The notes below the pieces were generated by a model. That model was not told the origin of the DNA, did no database searches, and saw nothing but the letters and a program-made list of their open reading frames with translations. Both the position numbers and the translations under genes were made by a program. From assembly GCF_905475465.1 (NCBI RefSeq), contig NC_062236.1, positions 1,808,001 through 1,872,000 on the forward strand: DNA of 64,000 nt, read 5' to 3'. This DNA is from Pieris napi (Eukaryota; Arthropoda; Insecta; Lepidoptera; Pieridae). Numbering within the stretch: the stretch's first letter is position 1; the number at the start of each line of letters is the position of its first letter. This document shows, piece by piece, positions 37,001 through 45,041 of this stretch.

Positions 37001-40000
37001 TTGCGGGACGACCAAAAAGGGCAGTTCACGCAGCCCATAGACAGCCATCTTTAGTGGGTACGTTGCCGGCCTTTGAGGGAGGAGTAGACTCGCTTTTTGA
37101 ACATTTGGAGGTCGTATCTCTGAGGGAAGCCCCCCCCCCCCCCCCGGAGCCGATTCCACAGTTCGCCTTAGACCCAAAAAGTGTGCGTGTGACAGAAAGA
37201 GGAGGCTAATCACCTATCATGTAACAAATATAGAAAGAGGCCTAGATCTAAAAAGGTTGTAGTACTACTGATTTTTTTATAATTTAGTATATACCTACCT
37301 ACTTATTTTACAATGACTATAAATGTAGAGATTATTTTTCGTTTCTCTGTCCGTCACACGGTCTATTCCTTTGCACTATCATATAGTACAACATCATTTT
37401 ATGTAATCGTTAAGACAAGGATCTTTTTGACATAATAAGTCGTTAGATAAAGTAATCCATCTAGACACTTGAATATTTCTTCCGATAGAAAAATATCTAT
37501 GAATTTTTATTGAATAAGTATTCCTAAACCTGCATCGTTCTCACGAACATACCTTGACTTACAAACCATTGGACACACTTGAACATGTGCTTATACATAA
37601 CCTGATGTTCAGTGATACAGCCGCCCATGGGCACTCTCAATGCCAGAGGGTTTTAAGAATTGGTACGCTCTTTTCTAGAAGGACCCTACGAACACTACAC
37701 TATCACGAGAACGGCCACAGCTTTACTGACGACACAACATACACTTCAGCTACTTCAATTATTCCTCGAAAATCAAGAGTAACTATTTGGTCCTACTCGG
37801 GAACCGAACCCAAGACCACATGATCTATAATAACATACTAGCCAATAGAAACGGCAATAATATAACTAAATACATACGATTTTCTCTTTTTTATCTTAAG
37901 TTTTCTTTTTTGTAAATATTTTATTTAAATTTTATCAAGATAAGTGTATGTACAGATATCGCTTGACAACAATTCTTTTATAGAAAGCATACGTGTTGAA
38001 CGACACAGGAATATTCAAATGTGATCAATCATCATGATAAAGTCAGATTCCTAAAACTATCTCACATTGTTAAATCATTTAGAAAGAAAATTCTATTGTA
38101 TCCATAAGGATTGTAAAAGGAGTTGTTCTCTTCCTCTAAATTAAGAAAGGATTCTGGACCAGTCGATAATGTCTACGATAAGCCCTATGCTTATTATATT
38201 ATTTTTATACCAGTTCTTACCACTTAAGAATAAAGGCCCATTTACACGATGCCATTTTCTTGCCTGTAGCATACAATTATATCAACGCAATAAATGAATT
38301 GCATAGTCTAAACAAAACGTAACATTCTTGATCAATGGGAAAAGTTTCCTTTCAAAACTATTATTGATGTAAACAGCACGTACAATAATTTCTTACGCAA
38401 TTCTTGTACGCAATTATCTCTTCATTTGCAAACATGAGTGCAGTGAGTGAGGGTGTGTTAAATTAAATTAAATAAAAATTAAATAAATTAAAAATTAATT
38501 TAGTCTAAATTTTTTATTTTGTTTGTTATTTCTTTCGGTCCGAAACCGTCAACTTCAAATTCCTGTGAAAATGCTGCTAGCGCAGCATTACGTGCATCGG
38601 TTCTTATAATTTACATTTTCGGTATCCCATAAACACTCATGACTGCGATAAATCTCAATGAACTTTATTATATCAGCAGAACTGAATTTAAACACCTTTT
38701 TACTCATATTCATACCTCTCTGTTGGATGGTTCTAATCTTTTAAGAAGACTGAGCTCTGGTGGTGAGGGTCTATTTAAAAAAAAACAATAATTTATGATT
38801 ATAAAGAGCCAAAGATGTTACACTATCTGCGTCTAGAATAGAAGTACTAAAAACAAAAAACAGAAACTATCTTTTTATATAAAACTAGCTGGCCTGGCGA
38901 ACATCGTACCGCCTAACAGTCGATTCTTTATTTTGTTTAAATACTTATACTGCTATTCGGGACACCGGTCTAGCTAGTAAGATAAAAAAAAGAAAGTTGA
39001 TAAGACAACAAATTTATTATGTCAAAAAATAAAAATTTACCTTCCCGGAACCCCTCCACTAACACTTGAACTTTATGATATGGTATTAAAGTTCAAATTG
39101 ACTTTTAAGTATTATTACGAATATTATGTATGGGAATATAGAAAAGTGTTGTTTTTAGACTTTTTCACTCAATTTTTTTAATTTTTCTCTGTGTAAGAAC
39201 CATCCTCATACTTCAAAGAATATTATAAAAAAAAGAATGGGCCAAATCGGTCAAGCCGTTTTCATGTTATGTCGTGACAACGGAAAACGGGTTTCATTTT
39301 TATATATATAGATTCAAACAGGTATTCTTTATATTCTAAACTAAAACTTTTTCTTTACATGTGACAAGTGTTACCTGCCTTTATTACATTAATATTTACA
39401 TATTCAAACTCCAACACTCTTCTAAAATATTTAAGACTTGAATGAAAAATTTGTCAATGCAAATACGTGCAATACTTGCACGAAAGCGCCATTAAATGGT
39501 ATACGCACGTACAAGCCTGTGTTTAGACAAGTCAAAACTTGAAAGCAATAATCTCCTTAAAATAGTTGCATTGGTGTAAACAAAAGGCATGTGCAATTAT
39601 TTCCTTGTCAAAACTTGAATACAATAATTGCATTCAAGTTTTCAAGTGTAAACAGTTGTATACAATTCTTGAACGGCAATTATTGCGCTTCATTTATTGC
39701 ATTCAATTATTGCTCTGGTATGTACAAGAAAATGGCATCATGTAAATGGGCCTTAACTCTCTTTGAACTTCCAGCTTATGCTCTGCTCTGGTTTTCGCAC
39801 ATGATGCACGACACTAAATTATCAAAGGTTGATTGGCAAAGGTTGGTTGGAGCTTTATTTAGAAATATTTAAGGTAAACTCTGGTTGTTCGCGATGCCTC
39901 GGCAGCAATTGCATTGCTATAAATTGATGGTAGGCTTGAGGATTTTTATCAATCTACCTTACAGTAACGGAATAACAAATATTTTTGATGGCCAGCACAT

Positions 40001-43000
40001 TTCTATTTAGATCTTAACTTGAATAATTTTTATTTTCCTTATTTATTTCCCACGTCGCATGATCCGCAGTCATGTTAACCACTAAATAAAATATGAAGTC
40101 GCGCGTCTGCTGTTTTTTAAATTGATAAGCACGTGCTCTATTTTATCAATATGTATGAGAAATAAATCCTTCTTGTCGGCAAGACTATCTACATATCACG
40201 ACTGGGGCGCTCTCGTCATTACTTCTAAATAAGTTATTGTTCTTGCACGATTAATATACGAATTATAGGTGAGGATTTAGTCAAAATTAGCGCTATTCCG
40301 ACAATATTCTATTGGTTTTACAAAAGTGGGTCAACTTATAATATAATACTTGTAATATACCACGATTTAGATGTATTATTCTGTAAAATAAATAAAAAAA
40401 ACTTAGGACTAAGTCTCGACTGTACGGATTAATTCTTTTGTTTATTCAAATACGCCCACGGAGCGCTACACAAGTTTTTCATACCAACAATATCAAATTC
40501 AAATTCAAATTCAAATTCAAAAATCATTTATTCACGTAGGTAACACAATGTACACTTGTGATACGTCATTAAAGAAATACGTATTAATGCTTCTAATTTT
40601 ACATTTACTGTCAGTTCTCAAATCAAGGGCGTAGAACGGAAGAGAAGAACTGGCAATAAACTCTCCGCCACTCTTTTAAATCGCCATGTTTTTTTATTTT
40701 TTTTTTACACAACGTTTGTAAGGAGCTGCAACCATTACACCATGTTCCACATGACATCTTAAGTAATTAATAATAATAACCTAAATTAAAAACAAAGACT
40801 TGTCCCCTATCAGCAGGAGGCATGGTGAAATAGGAGCACGCACTTACATTCTAGTGGGAACAACACGCAAACACATAGTCGGTTTAATTATTAAAAATAT
40901 TTTACATAAATAGGTACTGACATGAGATTCATTTGTTTTTAGTTTTTATCAAACAAAAGTAATTATTGAAGTGATCAACATATCTAGTTTATGTGCAAAT
41001 TAATTTGTACTTTATATGCTAATTACAATTTCTTTATATATATTGATAAATAAACTGTTTAATGGATTGGAGAAACATTTAAAAATTATTAGGAATACAT
41101 TACAAGATCTTATAATTTGTTTATGCATTCTGTATAATTTTTGTTAACGGAGTAAATTGTAAATAAAAGATACAGATATGAAAACTCACCTGGAACTGTC
41201 ACATCGAGTAGATACGCTCGTGCAGGACTTTGGCAGGCATCAGCATCGAAATCCAACAGCACAGTACCAATTATAGTGAATAACACACCCCAGGGATGGT
41301 AATTCGTTCCTTCTGTTTCTAATGCTGTACTTCGTGGGCCTAATGCTGAGGGAACTTGGGTCCTATTGACGTTTCCCAGGTCACCAAGCATATAACCCAA
41401 GGTTTCACCATTGGGTACCAAAATTAGACCTAAAAATTGAATTTATGTGTGTAAATCTTAAAATTTAAATTTGGAACTACGGTAGATTGATAAAGTTTTA
41501 ATAAGGAGCTGGGAAGTAGTTTAAGTACTATATTTGTCTCTTTCTGACGACTTGTGTCTGTCGTTTTATAAAGTGAGAGATCACTACTTTTGTAAACTGC
41601 ATTATGATGATTTTTATGTATAAAGTATTCCCACCTTTATATATAACATTGCAGAACGATAAATATAATAATTTTATAAGTGTTCACAGCGTATCTTTAA
41701 TTTTTATATTTTGTATATTTTTATAATTTAAATAGTGGCGATAAGCGGTTGATCATTAGAGTTCCTGTGCATAAATTAATAAAACCAATTTATTATTAGA
41801 CTAAAAAATAATTCAATGTTTTTGGGTGACAGGGACAAAACATTGAATAGCTATTTCAAATAACATATTTTAAAAAGACACATGTGTGTAACCATTTTAG
41901 ATTTTATTATCAAAAGTGATAACAAGGGGTCTATAGCCCTATCTGCTACAAGAACTGCGCAGTTGTCACTTGTCTCATTTGTTGAATACTCACAAATACG
42001 AAAGAGTGTTTGTGAGGCTTTCATCCTAAATGTATGTAACTACTTTATATTATATAAAATATTTTTGAAGTGAAACTTCTTCTTCGCATGTGGGTTAAAT
42101 TTTTAAAAAACGTCACGAAGATATGCAGCGTTTTTGTCGAGGAAAAGGAAGAGAGCGATTGAGAGATAGTGAGAAGGGTGAATAACCTTATAGAAATTCT
42201 ATTTTTAAAATTAAAATTTCGTAAAGAGAATTTATGAAATAGTAGTAAATATTTTATATTTTATGCAAAATAGTTTATTAAAATCTCAAATGACGAATTG
42301 TAAATTAAAATGCCACGTGTTTTTATTATCGAAGAAATAAATTAAATTTATTATTTGTATTAATTTTCGACACTTAATATTTTAATGACAATTAAATTTT
42401 TCCCTCCCTCTAAGTCTTGGAAAAATTAAATTTTAGATTTGTATAAATATGAACAAGACTTAAAAATTCGTTTGCCAAAGTAGTTTCACTTCTGACGTGC
42501 ACTTTTTTTTCATATCTCCTGATTTCGAGTTAAGTCATGTCCAGTGCGATAGTATAACTTCCGTAAAGAAATTAGTACATAAAAAGTGACTCATTCATTA
42601 AAACGGTAATAATAAAACTTATTTACCTAAAAACACTCCAATGGACATCATAACGATAAATGGTCGCCGTCGTCCGAATTTAGATTTGCACCTGTCACTC
42701 AGCGAGCCCAGGAGAGGGGTCATAAAGAAGCCTATTAACGGTGAGAGCGCCCACACCATAGTCATTTGGTGATGGGGTACTCCAATCTGGAGTAGGGTGG
42801 GTGAAACGAAGGCCGTCTCGCCCGCGTATGAAAACTCTATGCCCATTACTGCAGCCGATATACGCATAAGTTCCAATCGGTTTTTCCGCCTGCAAGTTGA
42901 AAAGGCTTTTCATTATCAGTTAACTTAAACTTAAACTTTTGTTTTAACTAAGCATTTTTAAAGTTCAAAATCATTTATTTAATTAGGTAACATAATGTAC

Positions 43001-44426
43001 ACTTGTGAACGTCAATAAAGAAATACATATTAAATGCTTCTAATTTTACATTTACTGCCAGTTCTAAAATCAATACGAACAGGCGAGAAGAACTGGCAAT
43101 AAACTCTCCGCCACTCTTTTTAATCGCCAAATTTATTGTTTTACAAAATATTTGTAAAAAGCTGCAACCATTACACCATGTTCATCATCATGACATTTTA
43201 AGTAATTAATAGTTAAATAAAAATAATAAAAGATTAAAATTATGATTTGTCCTCTATCAGCAGTACGCGTGGTGAAATAGGAGCACGCACTTTCATTCTC
43301 TTGGGAACAACACGCAATTGAAAAACAGAACAGCCCTGCGATTCTGTAACTCACTTCACGAACTCACACAGCGGCTTTCGCATCGGCGGTCGCTCTCAAA
43401 TCAGTCGTGAAGCAGTCATTTTATGATTTGGCATTCTGATAAACAATAAACTACAAGCTCCCACCTTTTCAGAATGCCAAATCATAAAATGACTGCTTCA
43501 TGACTGATTTGAGAGCGACCACCGATGCGAAAGCCGCTGTGTGAGTTCGTGAAGTGAGTTACAGAATCGCAGGCCAGAGTCGTGGTCTAAGGTTTTAGTT
43601 TTCGGAAATAAAAACACTTTATCGAATTAAAATTGTTTGTTAGTAAATTATATTTCTAATGTATTTATAATATATATATAAGAACCCTTAATTGAGGAGT
43701 TTTATTTTAAATTAAATGTGATTAAACGTGTTTTAATCTTAAGTTTGTGTATATTATACACATTAAAATTACTTATTTATCTAGACCATCCGTTATAAAT
43801 TTCTAGTAAGCAAATAAACACAATTATTCATCTCTGTCGAATAGGGTCAGAAAAATCTACAAATAGACAAATTTACTTGACATTACATATGTACATATAG
43901 TTCTATTTTAATTCTGCATCAATATACTATATGTATGAAATTAGATAACCTAATTAGATTACACCGTTCAGGCAAGGTTAAGCTTACTGTGATTTAATGT
44001 AGATAGTAAAAAGTATTAAATTTAGTTTTGTCTAACACATACAAATAACTTGCATAAAATTTTCGCAAAATTTTGAAAAAATATTTAAGTTTCAAATCAG
44101 TCTTAAATTAATAATTTTAAATTGATAAGCACAAATTTTGAATTATAAATTCTCCGTACATAGCAAGAGTAATTTTATATATTGTCATATTAGCGTAAAA
44201 CCCTAAACATATATAAATACCTGAATATATCGCTGTATTCGCTGTTATCATACTCTCGGTTGGGCGGCTCAGATGACGTAGGTATACCAAACAGCATCTC
44301 CTTCAAAACCTCCCGAATCCCACGCGGATGATTCTCCTTCCATTGCGCGTATCTCTCCTTCCACCGGTCCCTTATTCCATGCCACCGGCCAGTTACACCC
44401 TGGTAGTCGTCCAATTTATCCGCCAT
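24842..44426 (-). CDS. Slc45-1: SLC45-family sugar/proton symporter, complete, nine exons, 609 aa
   Basis: Predicted 12-transmembrane MFS transporter of the GPH/SLC45 group (proton-coupled sucrose/hexose-type transport) in plasma or intracellular membranes. Exons in transcript order: 44426-44221, 42889-42627, 41429-41190, 33604-33503, 32434-32154, 30991-30779, 28425-28295, 26373-26199, 25060-24842. They sum to 1830 nt (610 codons with TAA), with every phase matching. Hallmarks: VMGIEFSYAGETAFVSPTLL in segment 1; SPLIGFFMTPLLGSLSDRC and the signature KSKFGRRRPFI after segment 2; SPARAYLLDV; DHARGLSTFTIMAGLGGFMG; FCWMAHVCYSLYFTDFVGE in segment 7; GIGTDVAVISSCVFVAQLL near the end. A long hydrophilic loop (exon 5) separates the two six-helix halves. 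Start ATG 44426 is followed by a charged cytosolic N-terminus. Introns 3 (7.6 kb) and 6 are heavily invaded by transposons. The symbol follows the Drosophila family name; orthology is inferred, the family is not in doubt. Confidence 0.93.
26027..26162 (+). repeat. L1 LINE 3' end
   Basis: Forward copy in SLC45 intron 8, ending 36 bp left of exon 8: AGGTCGGCAACACACTCGCG. Confidence 0.68.
26199..26373 (-). CDS. Slc45-1: SLC45 exon 8
   Basis: 175 nt between TTTACAG and GTAAAT. It encodes segments 9-10 (TAGIMYSTLFTMPYLLVAHY). Confidence 0.92.
27565..27700 (-). repeat. L1 LINE 3' end
   Basis: AAACGGGCAGGAGGCCCATC through GTTGCCGGCC to GGTACGCTCTTTTT. In SLC45 intron 7. Confidence 0.68.
27952..28262. 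repeat. Possible hAT-like element remnant
   Basis: Right end ATGGTATTGTTATGCCACTG and GC-rich GGGCCC blocks near both ends are typical of a CAGTGGC-type non-autonomous family. A similar GC block is at 5090-5165. In SLC45 intron 7. Confidence 0.4.
28295..28425 (-). CDS. Slc45-1: SLC45 exon 7
   Basis: 131 nt between CTTTCAG and GTAAGT. It encodes VRFGCWGMAMYSLSCACYS, segment 8. Confidence 0.92.
29203..29463 (-). repeat. tRNA-derived SINE, family S2, with 12-bp target duplication
   Basis: The tRNA-like head is at the right (TCGAACCCGG on the plus strand) and an A-rich tail at the left. Flanked by AGTAGTATTGTT at 29191-29202 and 29464-29475. About 95% identical to 51715-51965. It lies in SLC45 intron 6. 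Confidence 0.85.
29750..29890 (+). repeat. Degraded LINE reverse-transcriptase tail
   Basis: The plus frame reads VDEVVKDLETIGDRSRTQEA RDRL after a frameshift from PGIPRMRW. This resembles the R-W-DDV-DL tail of RTE/R4-type elements. In SLC45 intron 6. Confidence 0.5.
30520..30755 (+). repeat. Degenerate LINE 3' sequence adjoining SLC45 exon 6
   Basis: 30680-30755 carries a decayed form of the L1 block (ATCCGGCAACGTACTCC...GGTATCACTT). The part before it is a repeat-like GC-richer stretch without recognised coding. It ends 24 bp from the exon 6 donor. Confidence 0.5.
30779..30991 (-). CDS. Slc45-1: SLC45 exon 6
   Basis: 213 nt between ATTCCAG and GTAAGT. It ends the loop (proline-rich APEPPAPNG) and encodes segment 7. 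Confidence 0.93.
31188..31232 (+). repeat. S3 SINE head fragment
   Basis: GACTCATTGGTCTAGTGGTT matches the start of the S3 copy at 53782. It is in SLC45 intron 5. Confidence 0.6.
32154..32434 (-). CDS. Slc45-1: SLC45 exon 5
   Basis: 281 nt between ATTACAG and GTAAAT. It encodes segment 6 then a long acidic cytosolic loop with two copies of a YGTL tetrapeptide about 16 residues apart. Confidence 0.92.
32634..33102 (+). mobile_element. MITE family M1, copy in SLC45 intron 4
   Basis: Ends GAAGTGAAATTTC and AAGTTTCACTTC. The internal sequence is the reverse complement of 42067-42492 over most of its length (for example AAAAACACGTGGCATTTTAA). Confidence 0.75.
33503..33604 (-). CDS. Slc45-1: SLC45 exon 4
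   Basis: 102 nt between TTTCAG and GTAAAT. It encodes DHARGLSTFTIMAGLGGFMG, segment 5. The exon is frame-neutral (phase 1 to phase 1). Confidence 0.93.
33690..34150. other. Unclassified GC-richer repeat-like block in SLC45 intron 3
   Basis: Markedly richer in G and C than its surroundings, with short open frames on the minus strand (for example MWDSLLCITPRHQQQSSEAG) but none recognised. It adjoins an M3 end, so it is probably transposon-derived. Confidence 0.35.
34155..34268. repeat. MITE family M3, right half
   Basis: Contains GCTCAAGAAGTTTGCCGGTA. The GC-richer region at 33690-34150 next to it may be the body of a longer relative. In SLC45 intron 3. Confidence 0.6.
35086..35250. repeat. 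MITE family M2, short copy
   Basis: TTTCAAAAATTTTATCTTTC to AAAAGAAGTATAACTTCAAT. In SLC45 intron 3. Confidence 0.6.
36187..36515 (-). repeat. LINE family L4, 3' UTR
   Basis: Reverse copy: CATTTATTCATTTAGGTAAC, CTGCCAGTTCTCAAATCAAG, CCGCCACTCTTTTTAATCGC. In SLC45 intron 3. Confidence 0.75.
36865..37275 (+). repeat. S1 SINE interrupted by a LINE 3' fragment
   Basis: The SINE head runs to about 36984 and its tail resumes near 37155 (CGCCTTAGACCCAAAAAG). Between them lies a reverse LINE 3' end starting with a T run and containing a 16-C tract. Confidence 0.75.
36985..37155 (-). repeat. LINE 3'-end fragment nested in S1 SINE, with C16 tract
   Basis: Begins with a T run (poly-A on the minus strand) and contains AGTGGGTACGTTGCCGGCC and a C tract at 37130-37145. 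Confidence 0.6.
37600..37690 (-). repeat. L1 LINE 3' fragment
   Basis: CCGCCCATGGGCACTCTCAA to GGTACGCTCTTTTCTAGAAG. In SLC45 intron 3. Confidence 0.62.
38505..38707 (-). pseudogene. Frameshifted MADF-domain ORF of the PIF/Harbinger element
   Basis: Starts MSKKVFKFSSADIIKFIEIY. The frame breaks at NVNYKNR and resumes one base off as ARNAALAAFSQEFEV and FGPKEITNKIKNL. It covers only about 65 residues of an ORF that would normally be longer. Confidence 0.7.
38884..39312 (-). mobile_element. Non-autonomous Helitron nested in PIF/Harbinger element
   Basis: On the minus strand it begins TCTATATATATAAAAATGAA and ends with a GGCG/CGCC hairpin and CAGCTAGT. It lies inside 38234-39753. Confidence 0.75.
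40492..40875 (-). repeat. LINE family L4, 3' UTR with (GAATTT)n tail
   Basis: The left end is a short array of CAAATT units (40492-40521) forming the LINE 3' microsatellite tail, followed by the same blocks as 36187-36515. In SLC45 intron 3. Confidence 0.78.
41190..41429 (-). CDS. Slc45-1: SLC45 exon 3
   Basis: 240 nt between TTTTTAG and GTGAGT. It holds an extracellular loop with an N-glycosylation sequon (NRT) and the conserved DFDADACQSPARAYLLD. Confidence 0.93.
42067..42492 (-). mobile_element. MITE family M1, inverted copy in SLC45 intron 2
   Basis: Ends GAAGTGAAACT and AGTTTCACTTC. Contains AAAATGCCACGTGTTTTTAT, complementary to the intron 4 copy. A partial third copy is at 18985-19115 in OR2 intron 1. 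Confidence 0.75.
42627..42889 (-). CDS. Slc45-1: SLC45 exon 2
   Basis: 263 nt between TTGCAG and GTAAAT. It encodes segments 1-2 and the SDRCKSKFGRRRPFI signature. Confidence 0.95.
42962..43322 (-). repeat. LINE family L4, 3' UTR
   Basis: Third same-orientation copy in SLC45 (intron 1), abutting a foldback element at 43331. Confidence 0.75.
43331..43577. mobile_element. Foldback MITE, 105-nt near-perfect arms (copy 1)
   Basis: Arms 43335-43439 and 43469-43573 are complementary with about two mismatches, around a 29-nt loop. Ends CAGCCCTGCGATTCTGTAAC. In SLC45 intron 1. Confidence 0.85.
44221..44426 (-). CDS. Slc45-1: SLC45 exon 1
   Basis: 206 nt from ATG 44426. It encodes the hydrophilic cytosolic N-terminus (MADKLDDYQGV, then a stretch rich in W, R and K) and ends in phase 2 at donor GTATTT. 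Confidence 0.88.
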
Positions 44427-45041
44427 TATCACTAAAAAGCACTAGTCATTTTACGAAATTTAAATATGGAACACTATTACACATTTTGGACCCAGGGTTG
44501 CTACTTTCAGTTCGAAAGTCTAAAGAATACTGAAGCGCCCGCGCCGCCCTCCGTCAGACTCCCGCCCTGAAGTAAAACAACAGCCTTATATTCCTAGATG
44601 TGACTACTTTACCGTGTGAACCACTTATTGAAACATTTTCCCAGCGTTTGTTTTCCGTTTTAAGGTAATTTGAATTGATTATTTATGTACTGATTATGTT
44701 TTTATACCAATTACAAGTTTTATACATAAATGAAATACTTTGTCATTATTCGAAGTGGTAAATTTATTTAAAATTTTAATTATGTGTTATAAATGTTTAA
44801 TTATGTAAAAAAGTTAATATTGGCCTTACGTCGCGTCCGTTGTAAAACCGGACTGCGATTAGGTATTAGCTATAAGTATTTTGTACAGTTAATGTGACAT
44901 TTGGTTAAATTAACCAAAGCCGATGTTACATTGAAACAAGTAATTATAAATTTGTGAGTAATGTTTAATTTATGTATGGTAATTAAAATGTTTTGTTCAT
45001 TGGTTTTCTTTATGTATTTATTGGATATCCTCCAACGCTGT
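44427..45041. promoter_or_regulatory. Presumed SLC45 5' UTR/promoter, possibly bidirectional
   Basis: The sequence upstream of the SLC45 ATG contains a short GC-rich patch at 44532-44569 that stands out from the AT-rich surroundings and is free of recognisable repeats. No TATA box is convincing. If the rightward gene at 45042 is real, the two share this spacer head to head. Confidence 0.35.

Larger units (their letters stand above)
38234..39753 (-). mobile_element. PIF/Harbinger-like DNA element with TAA target duplication and MADF ORF remnant
   Basis: About 29-bp terminal inverted repeats (AGGCCCATTTACACGATGCC at the left; its complement at the right), flanked by TAA at 38231-38233 and 39754-39756. 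A minus-strand frame from ATG 38707 encodes a MADF-type DNA-binding domain start (FIEIYRSHECLWDTENVNYK) and continues after a one-base frameshift with ARNAALAAFSQEF and GPKEITNKIKNL. MADF/Myb-like proteins are the usual second ORF of Harbinger elements. No transposase ORF is left. A Helitron sits inside. Confidence 0.8.
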
